Both the position numbers and the translations under genes were made by a program. Under the pieces are notes generated by a model. That model was not told the origin of the DNA. It was given only the letters and a program-made list of their open reading frames with translations, and made no database searches. Source: a virus. Taken from it: a stretch of DNA of 64,000 nucleotides. The DNA lies in IMG/VR virus record IMGVR_UViG_3300027763_002499, positions 26,549 to 90,548 of that record. One strand, 5' to 3'. Shown here in pieces: positions 48,917 through 57,036 of this stretch (positions are counted from its first letter, which is position 1; every line of letters starts with the position of its first letter).

Positions 48917-49426
48917 TTATTCTACAGTTAATCCGTGCCTGGCAATAGCGTCACGTAGTGCTTCTTCTACAAAATCGTTAAAGGTTTGGCCACGTTCATG
49001 TGCCATAATCATGTACTTTAACAGCTCATCATTTGGAATATCCAATGGTAAACTTACACGAGTGTCGTAGTCCTCACCAGCAACAATAGCAGATGCCTTT
49101 TCAATAAAGTCTTCTATTACATCTAAATCAATATACTTTACGTTATCATATGCAAATTCAAGGTCAACTTTTCTAGCACGTTGTTCATCTTGATATTGTT
49201 GTAAATATTCAGGGTGAATCATTCTATAACAACGATCGTTGGCTGAGTCATGTACTTCAGCCACATAAACTACCTGTGTTTTACTATCAAAAACAGCACT
49301 GGCAGAATAATGCCCGCCGTCACTGTCTAACCAACGTGCGTTTGGACCAAAGCATTGCCAGCCATAATCACTACCACCAGTAATGCTATAATCAATGGAC
49401 TCAATAAACTCTTTTAGCGTTAACAT
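48917..49426 (-). CDS. Conserved phage protein with RHH-like C-terminus
   Basis: A 169-aa protein. The N-terminal part has ITGGSDYGWQCFGPNA and VYVAEVHD; the C-terminal VSLPLDIPNDELLKYMIMAHERG...FNDFVEEALRDAI resembles ribbon-helix-helix or antitoxin-like tails seen in many phage proteins. Role unknown. RBS AAGG. Confidence 0.68.
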   Translation of the reverse strand: MLTLKEFIESIDYSITGGSDYGWQCFGPNARWLDSDGGHYSASAVFDSKTQVVYVAEVHDSANDRCYRMIHPEYLQQYQDEQRARKVDLEFAYDNVKYIDLDVIEDFIEKASAIVAGEDYDTRVSLPLDIPNDELLKYMIMAHERGQTFNDFVEEALRDAIARHGLTVE

Positions 49427-49427
49427 A

Positions 49428-49574
49428 TTAAACCTTATCTAGTACTTCATACGAATCATAGTAACACAATTCGTTCTCGAGTAGTTCGTCTAACTCAATT
49501 TCATTATAACACGATTCTGTTCTTACTGCAACCTGTTCATTGTTGATTACACGATAAAAGATTATTGTAATCAT
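49428..49574 (-). CDS. 48-aa acidic protein
   Basis: A 48-aa gene (MITIIFYRVI...): a strand-rich N-terminus then an acidic segment (NEIELDELLENELCYYD). ATGA overlap with the upstream gene; its stop lies 1 base before the next start. Function unknown. Confidence 0.6.
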   Translation of the reverse strand: MITIIFYRVINNEQVAVRTESCYNEIELDELLENELCYYDSYEVLDKV

Positions 49575-49852
49575 GATTTATTCTCCCAGGAACCTTTTGT
49601 ATAATCCCAATGCCGAACATCATATATTTTTGCTGATAAACTATACCCAAACAGATTTATTTCAACTAAAGGACCAGCGTGGTCAAAACCAGTAAAATTT
49701 AAATCTACTGCAAATTCAAACATAAACGACGGGAAATGGATAAGGCTCACACTGTAAGCCTTTCTTTGAGAAATTAACTTTTCCCGTTGCCACAAACTTT
49801 TAAAAGTATTTTTTGAAAACGGATTTCGCACACCAAAATAAAATTTTAACAT
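49571..49852 (-). CDS. Hypothetical phage protein
   Basis: A 93-aa protein (MLKFYFGVRN...) rich in Phe, with FAVDLNFTGFDHAGPLVEINLFG forming a likely beta-sheet. No function known. RBS AGGT. Confidence 0.62.
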   Translation of the reverse strand: MLKFYFGVRNPFSKNTFKSLWQREKLISQRKAYSVSLIHFPSFMFEFAVDLNFTGFDHAGPLVEINLFGYSLSAKIYDVRHWDYTKGSWENKS

Positions 49853-49873
49853 AATGTACCTATAAAGTAAATG

Positions 49874-50395
49874 TCATTTGTTTGAACCTTCAGGTGGTCG
49901 TTCGTAAGGAAAAGGCCAATTGTTGTTTATAATTGCTTCTGGTTTTGGACGCTTTTTTAGTTTAACATTTTCTTCAATTACAGTGCCATCATCTTTGCAT
50001 AGATCAACTTGATACGGTGCAATGATATGAACAGCACAGTCTTCTTCTTGCCACTCATGTTCACCATCGTAAAGCCATGCCGCGCCGCCTTCGTAGTAGA
50101 GTTCTTTAAGTTCTTGTTGTTCTAGTTCACCAATATCATCACTGAATTCCCACTCAACACTGATGCTGTCATCAAACTCGCAACCCCACCCTGCATCTGT
50201 TTTAGCGTATGCTACAGGATCACCCTTGTAAGGTAGGTTACAGTCCATGTCCGCTTCAATGAAGCCTTGACCCCAACGATAAGTTTCGTCAATGTTAAAC
50301 CAACTGATAGAACCATCAGGATTTTCTCGAAACATTTCTACATGGTAGACAATGCTTTTCTTTTCAAGGGGTTTAATGACATATACCTTAGACAT
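49874..50395 (-). CDS. Conserved acidic phage protein
   Basis: A 173-aa acidic protein with many Trp and Tyr (FNIDETYRWGQGF, AGWGCEFDD, AAWLYDGEHEWQEEDC) and a short basic tail. Resembles conserved phage proteins without assigned function. RBS AGGAAAT. Confidence 0.62.
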   Translation of the reverse strand: MSKVYVIKPLEKKSIVYHVEMFRENPDGSISWFNIDETYRWGQGFIEADMDCNLPYKGDPVAYAKTDAGWGCEFDDSISVEWEFSDDIGELEQQELKELYYEGGAAWLYDGEHEWQEEDCAVHIIAPYQVDLCKDDGTVIEENVKLKKRPKPEAIINNNWPFPYERPPEGSNK

Positions 50396-50398
50396 AAT

Positions 50399-51112
50399 TT
50401 ATTTCCTATCACCAAATAGATTTAACAAGTTTAAGAACAGGTTGATAAAGTCCATATACAACGTTAACGCACCGCTAACTTCTGCGGCAGGACTTGTATC
50501 TACACTCAACTCTTCACGAATCTTCTGTGTATCATAAGCAGTTAAGCCAAGGAAGATGATAATAGCCAATGCTGAGATCACCATTTGCATTACTGTACTG
50601 CCAATAAAAATATTAACAATGCTGGCAATAAAAATATTAACAATGCTGGCAATAACAATGGCAATTAATCCTACAAACATAAACTTTCCCATGCTATCTA
50701 GACTACGTTTGGTAAAGTAGCCATAGCCACTCATAACACCAAACAAGATGGCCGCACCCATGAACGCACTTACAATACTACCCATGGTGAATACAGCAAA
50801 GATTGTAGCAAAGCTCAGGCCCATCAATGCCGCAAATCCATGTAAGCAAAGTTGTGCTACACTCTTACTTGGATTGTTGGCCAGCACCATGCCAACACCA
50901 AAAATTGCTAACAACGGAGCAAAGATCACAATCCATTTCGTTATTCCTGTAAAAAAGAATTGTAGCAACTCTGGGCTAGAGCCTACAAAATAACTAACAA
51001 TCATTGATACAATAATAGCAAGACTCATATGTCCGTAGACACGACCCATTGCTGAGTTAATTTCACTGGCTGAGCGATATGATACTTCGCCTGTATAATT
51101 TGCTTCAAACAT
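50399..51112 (-). CDS. Bax inhibitor-1 / YccA family membrane protein
   Basis: A 237-aa protein with seven hydrophobic segments and family hallmarks: an N-terminal NSAMGRVYGHMSLAI, TMGSIVSAFMGAAILFG, YGYFTKRSLDSMG and the C-terminal TAYDTQKIRE. Bacterial YccA binds FtsH and protects substrates from it; a phage copy might limit host membrane proteolysis or affect ion leakage. One membrane helix contains an exact 8-residue tandem repeat. RBS AAGGAG. Confidence 0.88.
   Translation of the reverse strand: MFEANYTGEVSYRSASEINSAMGRVYGHMSLAIIVSMIVSYFVGSSPELLQFFFTGITKWIVIFAPLLAIFGVGMVLANNPSKSVAQLCLHGFAALMGLSFATIFAVFTMGSIVSAFMGAAILFGVMSGYGYFTKRSLDSMGKFMFVGLIAIVIASIVNIFIASIVNIFIGSTVMQMVISALAIIIFLGLTAYDTQKIREELSVDTSPAAEVSGALTLYMDFINLFLNLLNLFGDRK
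50603..50650 (-). repeat. Perfect 24-bp tandem duplication in the BI-1 gene
   Basis: The 24 bases at 50603-50626 are repeated exactly at 50627-50650, duplicating IASIVNIF within a membrane helix. The repeat is in frame and probably recent. Confidence 0.9.
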
Positions 51113-51204
51113 TTTAATCTCCTTGTTTAATTAGTTCATTCAATTCTAACATAAGTTTCTCCAGGTCGTCAACTAAATCCTGCTTGGCGATTTAAATTTC
51201 TGGT

Positions 51205-51414
51205 TTACGCTTCAACATCTTTCTTCTTTCGGGTGCGCTTTGGTTTTTCTGCCGCGCCTTCCACACCTGCAATGGCTTCGCGCACATCACGTAGTAAGGC
51301 CTCATCATCCCACTTTAACTCTGTACGCCCATTTGGATAGGTTGTTACTGTAAGGTGACTGCCCTTAACAATCACCGCATCGGTAACTTCTGCAAGTTTC
51401 TTTTTTGTAGCCAT
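51205..51414 (-). CDS. Small conserved phage protein
   Basis: A 69-aa protein (MATKKKLAEV...): a strand pair (HLTVTTYPNGRTELKWDD), a short helix and a basic tail (KRTRKKKDVEA). Starts 1 base after the upstream stop with GAGGAT as RBS. Last gene before a 92-base gap holding no clear gene. Confidence 0.62.
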   Translation of the reverse strand: MATKKKLAEVTDAVIVKGSHLTVTTYPNGRTELKWDDEALLRDVREAIAGVEGAAEKPKRTRKKKDVEA

Positions 51415-51657
51415 TTAATAATCCTCATCATAATTGAGAGCAATGTGTTTACCTATTTCAAGCAATCCAACTGCTGTAGGCAAATCACTTACCATAGTGT
51501 GAATCTGTTGTTCACCGTCTTTGCACGTACTTACTGCAACAAATTCTACAATGTTGCCCTGTTCAATTTGTTCTCGTATATCGTCAAGGATTTCTAGTAA
51601 GTCTGCTTTGAGCTTTCGCTGTTCTTTATCTTTTGGGTCAATACTAATAACGTTCAT
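51415..51657 (-). CDS. Small conserved phage protein
   Basis: An 80-aa protein: a charged N-terminal helix (QRKLKADLLEILDDIREQ), then VEFVAVSTCKDGEQQIH and AVGLLEIGKH, a pattern seen in several phage small proteins of unknown role. RBS GGAGAG. Confidence 0.65.
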   Translation of the reverse strand: MNVISIDPKDKEQRKLKADLLEILDDIREQIEQGNIVEFVAVSTCKDGEQQIHTMVSDLPTAVGLLEIGKHIALNYDEDY

Positions 51658-51665
51658 ATACTCTC

Positions 51666-51893
51666 CTAGTTAGACAACTGCATTACCATGTACTCTTCGT
51701 CGGTAACATGGGCAACAGGTTTGATCCATCCTCGGTCGATACAGGCAGCAATAATCTGTCTATATTCCTGTGGACAACTTTTACTAATTTCAAAACTGGC
51801 ACGGCCCGATGTTACTAACCCATCAGTAATTCTAAAATGTTTATCCCCGGGTTGAATTGATTTGATGTTAGATTTAGCAAATGTAAAGTTCAT
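51666..51893 (-). CDS. Small hypothetical phage protein
   Basis: A 75-aa protein (MNFTFAKSNI...) with one long helix (CPQEYRQIIAACIDRGW). No family recognised. ATGA overlap upstream. Confidence 0.62.
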   Translation of the reverse strand: MNFTFAKSNIKSIQPGDKHFRITDGLVTSGRASFEISKSCPQEYRQIIAACIDRGWIKPVAHVTDEEYMVMQLSN

Positions 51894-52132
51894 TCTTCAA
51901 CTCCATTTTCTTTATCTAATAGATATTGAGCATGATCTCCATTGATTGGATTACCTTTCAATACTAAATGATCGTGCATTGCCATCATAGCATTGGCGAA
52001 CCACGCAGTCATTACGGCCTCAGAGTCAGCTTCAACACCATCTTCCGACCATACTTTATACTTTTCAGTAAAGAATTTAGCCCAAGCTCTGGCATCAGGA
52101 TTTGTGTGTATAGTCATATCATAATCGTTCAT
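51890..52132 (-). CDS. Conserved phage protein (NPDARAWA family)
   Basis: An 80-aa protein with NPDARAWAKFFTEKY and MTAWFANAMMAMHDHL, a block order typical of a conserved small protein in T4-like and related phages. Function unknown. ATGA overlaps on both sides. Confidence 0.68.
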   Translation of the reverse strand: MNDYDMTIHTNPDARAWAKFFTEKYKVWSEDGVEADSEAVMTAWFANAMMAMHDHLVLKGNPINGDHAQYLLDKENGVEE

Positions 52133-52341
52133 TCTTCTTCAATTCCAAAATGACGTTTGACAGCTCTACTGGTGTTCCATCCTATGCCTTGAAAAAGATT
52201 TTTCTCAATTACAGTGTTACACTCTTGAATAATCAGCTCAGCAAATCGTTGCTCAAATTCGTTATCTAATGCATAGCGTGTAATACCATCAATGGTTATT
52301 AGTCTAGCTTCAATAGCAAGTTCTTGTATTCGTTTATTCAT
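52129..52341 (-). CDS. Conserved small phage protein
   Basis: A 70-aa helical protein with RIQELAIEA, FEQRFAELIIQEC and a terminal VKRHFGIEEE, matching a small protein repeatedly found in phage accessory regions. Role unknown. Confidence 0.68.
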   Translation of the reverse strand: MNKRIQELAIEARLITIDGITRYALDNEFEQRFAELIIQECNTVIEKNLFQGIGWNTSRAVKRHFGIEEE

Positions 52342-52538
52342 TTGTGGCCTTTGTGTATCAACTGATTCACAATGTTAAGGTCAAACTGTAGATCTACAAT
52401 ACGTTCTTTAAGAACTTGATATTCTGTACTATCCACATTGCCATTGTTACTAACAACAATACTCAGGTACATGTTTGCGGCCTCTTCATGGGCTCTTTTA
52501 ATTTCTTGTTCTAATAATGCTCGTCTATCTTTTAACAT
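52338..52538 (-). CDS. Coiled-coil small protein
   Basis: A 66-aa protein predicted as two long helices with heptad-like spacing (LLEQEIKRAHEEAANMYL; VLKERIVDLQFDLNIV). RBS AAGGAG. Unknown function. Confidence 0.62.
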   Translation of the reverse strand: MLKDRRALLEQEIKRAHEEAANMYLSIVVSNNGNVDSTEYQVLKERIVDLQFDLNIVNQLIHKGHK

Positions 52539-52549
52539 ATCATACTCCT

Positions 52550-52720
52550 TTAGAATTCATCTTCATCAAATTCATCACTTACTTGATGAACCATATCGCA
52601 CATACAACTAAAACATGTGGGACAGAAGGATACAGGCAAAATACCAAAGTGGCCATGTATACCACCTTCGTCGTCTGTAAATTCGCAACTGCATACATTA
52701 CATTTGTGAGCATCGTTCAT
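52550..52720 (-). CDS. Small zinc-binding phage protein
   Basis: A 56-aa protein with C7-x-x-C10-x-C12, then GGIHGHFGILPVSFCPTCFSCMCDM and an acidic tail. The cysteine pairs flanking a GxFGILPV core match a small conserved phage protein thought to bind zinc. ATGA overlap with the DNA ligase stop. Confidence 0.7.
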   Translation of the reverse strand: MNDAHKCNVCSCEFTDDEGGIHGHFGILPVSFCPTCFSCMCDMVHQVSDEFDEDEF

Positions 52721-54051
52721 AGTTTCTCTCCTAATTCAAATCCCCTGAATCTCAAAAATCGAGGGAATCGCAAACTGTATGTACCATCTTGATTTTGTGT
52801 AATGGCATCGGCCCGTACTTCTACAATACTGCCATTAAGACTAGTCCTGTCATTCCAATACTCAATGCGGTGCTCATCAGTAAAGCCGCTACCCACGTTG
52901 ACCCGAATTGACTTGCCATCATCAATTCCTTCACATACAAGAGCACCGAGACGTCCAATATTTTTTCCTGTACCTTCTTCAACATCTATAACTCCTAAGC
53001 TAACTTCAATAAATGGTTTCAATTTGAGCCAAGCTACACTGCGTTTGCATTCGTAGCCGGCATCGGGATCTTTGATCATAATACCTTCATAACCACCAGC
53101 GATGGCCTGTGCATTGATTTCTTTAAAACGTTTCTTGCCTGCATCTGTATCTAAATCAACAAGTTCCTGTGACAATGTACGCACATGAGTCAGCGTATCT
53201 TTGTGATGCTCAACAAATGCGGCAATATGTTGTGTGCGGAAACTTTGTTTGGCGTTCCACTTGCCTGCTTTAAAGTGTACCAGAGGAACGCAATCAAATA
53301 GATTCAATACAGCATCATCTGCGGCTACAGCACTCTTACGATGCACCTGCTTCATTAAGTCTTGGAAACTACTTGACATTATCTCGCCGTCGAACACCCA
53401 AGGCTCCAGCAAGCCAGTCGCCACTTGTTCGAACTGCTTTTTGACATGACCAAAGTTCACCAATTCCTTGCCGTTGCGGCTGTACTGATTTACCTGTCCA
53501 TCCGGATACACGATTGTTAGAATCCTGACCCCATCCAGTTTCACTTCGATTAGTCGTTTGCCACATACTTTGCTTTCATGGTTAGCCGAATCATGTGCCA
53601 GCTGACATTCAAATACAGGAATCAAGTAATGAGGTTTGGCTTGCTTGACTGGTTTTAGTTTGTTGATTACCTTGTTTACGGTAACTTCACTAATACCACA
53701 GCGCAGATCCTTTTGTAGGATACGCATGTACCAGTCGTTCCATTCATTTTGCTTTGCAACAGACAAGCATAGTTCAATTGCAGTTTTTGCGGAATCGCCA
53801 GTGAGCTCTCGTCTAGCAAGGTTATCTGCTAACGCACGGAAGGCAGTCCAGGTTAGGCCTTGACCATCTGGACCACTGTGCCGGGGGATTTTTTTGACAC
53901 CAAAAGTGATCATGGGGTCAAGTGCAAGACGCACACCGGCAAAGAATTCGTCATTCCCTGCTAAGGCCTCGGCTTCAATGATTGCTTCCTTTTCCAAACG
54001 ACTAGGATGTGTTTCTAGTGCATGAATAACAAAAGTATTTTGAGCCGACAT
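52717..54051 (-). CDS. ATP-dependent DNA ligase (T4 gp30-like)
   Basis: A 444-aa ligase. Motif I EVKLDGVRI with the adenylated Lys at about 171; motif Ia YSRNGKEL; motif III VFDGEIM; motif IV YEGIMIKDPD; motif V WLKLKP; and a C-terminal OB domain with VGSGFTDEHR and VEVRADAIT. It seals nicks during replication and repair. Start taken at the second ATG after AAGG; upstream in-frame residues lie in the GC-rich hairpin and were excluded. Confidence 0.92.
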   Translation of the reverse strand: MSAQNTFVIHALETHPSRLEKEAIIEAEALAGNDEFFAGVRLALDPMITFGVKKIPRHSGPDGQGLTWTAFRALADNLARRELTGDSAKTAIELCLSVAKQNEWNDWYMRILQKDLRCGISEVTVNKVINKLKPVKQAKPHYLIPVFECQLAHDSANHESKVCGKRLIEVKLDGVRILTIVYPDGQVNQYSRNGKELVNFGHVKKQFEQVATGLLEPWVFDGEIMSSSFQDLMKQVHRKSAVAADDAVLNLFDCVPLVHFKAGKWNAKQSFRTQHIAAFVEHHKDTLTHVRTLSQELVDLDTDAGKKRFKEINAQAIAGGYEGIMIKDPDAGYECKRSVAWLKLKPFIEVSLGVIDVEEGTGKNIGRLGALVCEGIDDGKSIRVNVGSGFTDEHRIEYWNDRTSLNGSIVEVRADAITQNQDGTYSLRFPRFLRFRGFELGEKL

Positions 54052-54073
54052 GTGCATCCTTAAGAAATTAGTT

Positions 54074-54094
54074 GGGGGCTTTAGGCCTGCCCCC
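54074..54094 (-). terminator. GC-rich hairpin before DNA ligase
   Basis: GGGGGC / GCCCCC stem with a 9-base loop between the stop at 54112 and the ligase start, followed by a T-containing stretch. Likely partial terminator. Confidence 0.5.
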
Positions 54095-54111
54095 GCAAGG
54101 CCCAAAGTCTA

Positions 54112-54402
54112 TTAAGCGGCTTTGGAAACAGGGCCAGTCTTAATAAGATCAGCCACTTTGCGCTTTGTGCGCTTGGCCAGCTCTTCGGCGATAGCAACGC
54201 CAGCATGACCAGAGATGTTCTTGGCATGCAAGAACTCCAGTGCTTCAACCTTTGAAGCAGGTTTTGCCAACTCATAAAGTTGGATGTCGGTATGACCGGT
54301 CTTGACCAAGGTCTTGATGCGAGTCATGTCAGTTGCGAAACGGGCCTTTGTTTTGCCATCTTTAGTTGAATAGCCAGCCACTGTAAAAAGTTTATCAGAC
54401 AT
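54112..54402 (-). CDS. Conserved phage protein
   Basis: A 96-aa protein with KLFTVAGYSTKDGKTKARFATDM and GHTDIQLYELAKPASKVEALEFL, a pattern common in phage accessory genes, and a basic C-terminal helix. Function unknown. The 5' leader of about 70 bases contains an AGCAAG/CTTGCT hairpin and a 14-codon mini-frame whose ATG is 6 bases after the -10 box. Confidence 0.7.
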   Translation of the reverse strand: MSDKLFTVAGYSTKDGKTKARFATDMTRIKTLVKTGHTDIQLYELAKPASKVEALEFLHAKNISGHAGVAIAEELAKRTKRKVADLIKTGPVSKAA

Positions 54403-54479
54403 ATTATCTCCTGTGAGTGTGTCTTAGTTTAGCAAGAAATCCGCTTGCTGTCGGTTATGAGCATCGTGCCCATAATCTT

Positions 54480-54508
54480 ATTATACCACCAAGTGTTCGA
54501 AAGGTCAA
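54480..54508 (-). promoter_or_regulatory. Sigma70-type promoter
   Basis: TTGACC (54508-54503), 17-bp spacer, TATAAT (54485-54480), upstream of the gene at 54402. Confidence 0.85.
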
Positions 54509-54533
54509 CCACTTTTTGGCAAAATATCTCAAA

Positions 54534-54956
54534 TTATTTTGTCACCATGTAAGGCTTATCCCATGAGCCAACACTCAGGTGAATGTAATAAGCGGTATGG
54601 AAGTAATCAGTCATTGCATCACTATCATCAAACCAACGACGTCCGCCGGGGATGGTGCTGGGTGCAATTTTAATGATACGCAAAAACTGATCAATAGAGT
54701 CTTTGGCTTCGCCAGTAAAATGATCTTGGAACCAGTATTGATTAACCTGCATATAACCTTCTGCAAGACGAGTGTCAACATGACGGTCATCTATAGTTTG
54801 GTTATAGTTTTCAATAAAGTCAACCGGACCAGACTTGACTGTGACGTCAACGCTGAGTGAACCACTGCCTTTACGCACACCAAATTTGAACTTAGGGAAT
54901 TGAGCTTTGAGTTCGTCGCGAATTGCCTTAACTTCGTTTGCACTAATATAAGCCAT
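54534..54956 (-). CDS. LPD29-like domain protein
   Basis: A 140-aa protein resembling the large polyvalent-protein-associated domain LPD29: AYISANEVKAIRDELKAQFPKFKFGVRKGSGS, VKSGPVDFIENY, QYWFQDHFTGEA and DDSDAMTDYFHTAYYI. Stand-alone copies are common in phages and plasmids; function unknown. Own promoter and single-gene unit. Confidence 0.8.
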   Translation of the reverse strand: MAYISANEVKAIRDELKAQFPKFKFGVRKGSGSLSVDVTVKSGPVDFIENYNQTIDDRHVDTRLAEGYMQVNQYWFQDHFTGEAKDSIDQFLRIIKIAPSTIPGGRRWFDDSDAMTDYFHTAYYIHLSVGSWDKPYMVTK

Positions 54957-54988
54957 TTGTCAGTTCCTTTTTGTTTAACAATACGTGT

Positions 54989-55017
54989 ATTATACTGGAT
55001 TCTGCCCGTTTGGTCAA
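54989..55017 (-). promoter_or_regulatory. Sigma70-type promoter
   Basis: TTGACC (55017-55012), 17-bp spacer, TATAAT (54994-54989), before the LPD29-like gene. Confidence 0.85.
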
Positions 55018-55023
55018 CCGAAA

Positions 55024-55278
55024 TCAGTCACCAATTGCTCTTACAAGTTGTTGTGTTTTTGCAACAACATTTTCAATTTCTATCAAGCTTGCTTGACCAT
55101 GGCCCAATAATGCTTCAGATTCTGTAGCATATCTACGGACCACATCACTGTCGCCATTGGGATAAAATACACAGGTCTCGTATTTCATTGTTCCATAGTG
55201 CATGTCGTGCAGATTAACGGTACTGATCATCAATTTACCGACTTCGGTAACTGCTACAGTTTCAGGTGTCTTAAACAT
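55024..55278 (-). CDS. Conserved small phage protein
   Basis: An 84-aa protein with STVNLHDMHYGTMKYETCVF and TESEALLGH, a pattern recurring in phage small genes of unknown role. Overlaps the upstream gene by 8 bases. Confidence 0.68.
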   Translation of the reverse strand: MFKTPETVAVTEVGKLMISTVNLHDMHYGTMKYETCVFYPNGDSDVVRRYATESEALLGHGQASLIEIENVVAKTQQLVRAIGD

Positions 55279-55474
55279 TTACAAACTCCATTCTAGGATG
55301 ATATTCAATTCGGTAGCCTTGACTAGCAGGATATAACCCAAACAATTCGGCGCATTCGCGTTTCATGCTTGCTTCATCCCTATCACGCCAAACTGTGATA
55401 CTAACCGTACGCTCGCCAGTTTTTACACGACGGTCTGCTTTGTAGATGAACAAGGTATAGTCTTGACGCATCAT
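55271..55474 (-). CDS. Conserved small phage protein
   Basis: A 67-aa protein (MMRQDYTLFI...) with KADRRVKTGERTVSITVWRD and GYRIEYHPR. Similar proteins occur widely in phages. Start fixed by the AAGGAG site and the ATGA overlap with the upstream gene; the frame extends further up to 55567 inside that gene. Confidence 0.7.
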   Translation of the reverse strand: MMRQDYTLFIYKADRRVKTGERTVSITVWRDRDEASMKRECAELFGLYPASQGYRIEYHPRMEFVNV

Positions 55475-55845
55475 GCAATCTCCTTGCGAAAATAACCATA
55501 GGGCAAGCCCTGGGTAAAACAAAAATACTCCGAGTCGCCGTTGGCGCCTTCTGCGTCCATGAGCCACGCAATCACACGCTCACGGTTGGTACCAGTGTGC
55601 ATTAGATTTGCAACACGGTTTTCAAAATCAACAACGGCCTGGGCTTCGGCGGCCTTACGAGCAATATCTTCACGCTCGATAATTTCTTCCAACTGCCTGA
55701 ACTCGGCTAGGTAGTCTGCTTCGGTCCAACTAGAAGTATCAATACCGCGGGGGCGAATGCCAAACGCATCTTTGTACATGTCCCAATAGATACAGGCATA
55801 CTGCTCAAGGGTTGTCATCTCTTCCCAGCTTTTGAAGTCTTCCAT
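55471..55845 (-). CDS. Conserved phage protein
   Basis: A 124-aa protein with DMYKDAFGIRPRGIDTSSWT, a Glu/Arg-rich helix and YFCFTQGLPYGYF, a widely shared phage protein of unknown role. The ATG at 55845 follows AAGGAG; another in-frame ATG 8 codons upstream is 6 bases after the -10 box, so both a leaderless and an SD-led start are possible. Confidence 0.75.
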   Translation of the reverse strand: MEDFKSWEEMTTLEQYACIYWDMYKDAFGIRPRGIDTSSWTEADYLAEFRQLEEIIEREDIARKAAEAQAVVDFENRVANLMHTGTNRERVIAWLMDAEGANGDSEYFCFTQGLPYGYFRKEIA

Positions 55846-55875
55846 TTTGAACTCCTTTTTACTTAACATGTATCT

Positions 55876-55904
55876 ATTATAGCCGATTTAGCCCTTTTGG
55901 TCAA
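55876..55904 (-). promoter_or_regulatory. Sigma70-type promoter
   Basis: TTGACC (55904-55899), 17-bp spacer, TATAAT (55881-55876). Confidence 0.85.
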
Positions 55905-55963
55905 CCATTTTTTGGTGTTTTTTAGACTTTTTTGAGCCTATTTTTGTTGTTTTTTAGCAACAC

Positions 55964-55988
55964 ATTCTGCTTAAAAATTAAGCAGAAT
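55964..55988 (-). terminator. Terminator hairpin
   Basis: ATTCTGCTTAA / TTAAGCAGAAT, 11-bp perfect stem with a 3-base loop, directly after the stop of the gene at 55994; A/T-rich sequence follows before the next promoter. Confidence 0.7.
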
Positions 55989-55993
55989 TTCAC

Positions 55994-56353
55994 CTAATAT
56001 GTTACGCCAGGGCCGGCTACAAAGGACGGTATAATTGGAGTAGGATCAACGACCTCGCCGTAACGACGCACTTGTCTCTGTTCATATTCTGTAAGAAAGT
56101 CGTTACTGACCAATTCCCAGTCTGAAATACATTCTCCATATCGTTTGGGATTTGCTTGTATTGTTTTATTATTCAATACAATTTTAGGTCTTAACTGGTA
56201 CAAAATAAAATCTAACATTTTCCAGTCTTTTCGAAAATGTTTTTTATATGTTTCAGCGTCTGGAATGTAAAAGTATTCATTATGACGCTTACCAAAACCA
56301 TAATCACCGTCAAGGTAGGTAACATAAAACCATGTTACGACACGAAGTTTCAT
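55994..56353 (-). CDS. Hypothetical phage protein
   Basis: A 119-aa protein (MKLRVVTWFY...) with a Tyr-rich first half (YGFGKRHNEYFYIPDAETY) and a basic second half. No family recognised. Single-gene unit with promoter, 30-base leader and terminator. Confidence 0.65.
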   Translation of the reverse strand: MKLRVVTWFYVTYLDGDYGFGKRHNEYFYIPDAETYKKHFRKDWKMLDFILYQLRPKIVLNNKTIQANPKRYGECISDWELVSNDFLTEYEQRQVRRYGEVVDPTPIIPSFVAGPGVTY

Positions 56354-56383
56354 TTTTAATCCTTGTTTAGTCTCAATACAAGT

Positions 56384-56412
56384 ATTGTAGCAGTTTGGAA
56401 ATTTTTAGTCAA
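56384..56412 (-). promoter_or_regulatory. Sigma70-type promoter
   Basis: TTGACT (56412-56407), 17-bp spacer, TACAAT (56389-56384). The -35 overlaps the stop of the upstream membrane protein gene. Confidence 0.78.
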
Positions 56413-56642
56413 CCAAAGGCAGATATTAACCCTACAATTCCAATGGCTATTGACACAATGTTAACTGCCATTTGTGGCCGATTACCTGCACGAATAGCCC
56501 AGATTAAAAACGCTAGAGTCCCTACGGCAAAGACCACAATATTATAAGGATACATTGTAGGACCAATAGCATTCAATGAGTGCCCTGCAATAATTAAAAC
56601 AGCTCCGGCCCATTGTAGCACTTCATCAAAGTCAATTTTCAT
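56409..56642 (-). CDS. Small membrane protein (DUF6552-like)
   Basis: A 77-aa protein with three hydrophobic helices: VLQWAGAVLIIAGHSLNAIG, NIVVFAVGTLAFLIWAI and NIVSIAIGIVGLISAF. The layout resembles the small phage membrane family DUF6552. Function unknown. ATGA overlap upstream. Confidence 0.7.
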   Translation of the reverse strand: MKIDFDEVLQWAGAVLIIAGHSLNAIGPTMYPYNIVVFAVGTLAFLIWAIRAGNRPQMAVNIVSIAIGIVGLISAFG

Positions 56643-56848
56643 TGTGATAAGGTGTCCACAATTCGTTGCTCGATCAGATCCATTTCTGCCTGCTCCAAGT
56701 AAAAGTCTGTGGTTGGGTCATAGTACTGACCTTCTCGAACATCGTAATACAACACACGACCATTGAAGTTGAATGGACCTTCCAAGCCCGCACGTGGACC
56801 ATACTTTTCACGCATACGGTCTACGGAATTCAAAACTCGATAACCCAT
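56639..56848 (-). CDS. Conserved phage protein (GPRAGLEGPF family)
   Basis: A 69-aa protein with GPRAGLEGPFNFNGRVLYYD and YYDPTTDFYLEQAEMD, strongly patterned like a conserved phage small protein of unknown role. RBS AAGG. Confidence 0.72.
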   Translation of the reverse strand: MGYRVLNSVDRMREKYGPRAGLEGPFNFNGRVLYYDVREGQYYDPTTDFYLEQAEMDLIEQRIVDTLSQ

Positions 56849-56856
56849 GTCAATCC

Positions 56857-57024
56857 TTAAGAAAAGAACTCTGCGGCTTCAGCCATAAACACACGATAGG
56901 CTTCCAAGGTCTTTTGTGTTTGGGCCAGGGGATGGTCTTTGACAAATTGTATAAAGTCCAAAAAGTTCATACCCAAAAAGTCTGCGTCTTTTTGCAAAAC
57001 TGAAATAGCTGTAGAGATTTTCAT
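56857..57024 (-). CDS. Small helical protein
   Basis: A 55-aa gene (MKISTAISVL...) predicted helical with several Phe near the middle and end. RBS AAGGAAC precedes the ATG. Unknown function; part of the unit starting at 57261. Confidence 0.65.
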   Translation of the reverse strand: MKISTAISVLQKDADFLGMNFLDFIQFVKDHPLAQTQKTLEAYRVFMAEAAEFFS

Positions 57025-57036
57025 AATTTGTTCCTT

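Noticed and set aside
51144-51172. Promoter candidate before the BI-1 gene (TTGACG, 17 bp, TTAGAA)
   Set aside because: The -10 matches the consensus poorly; the stretch also reads like a decayed coiled-coil coding segment without a start.
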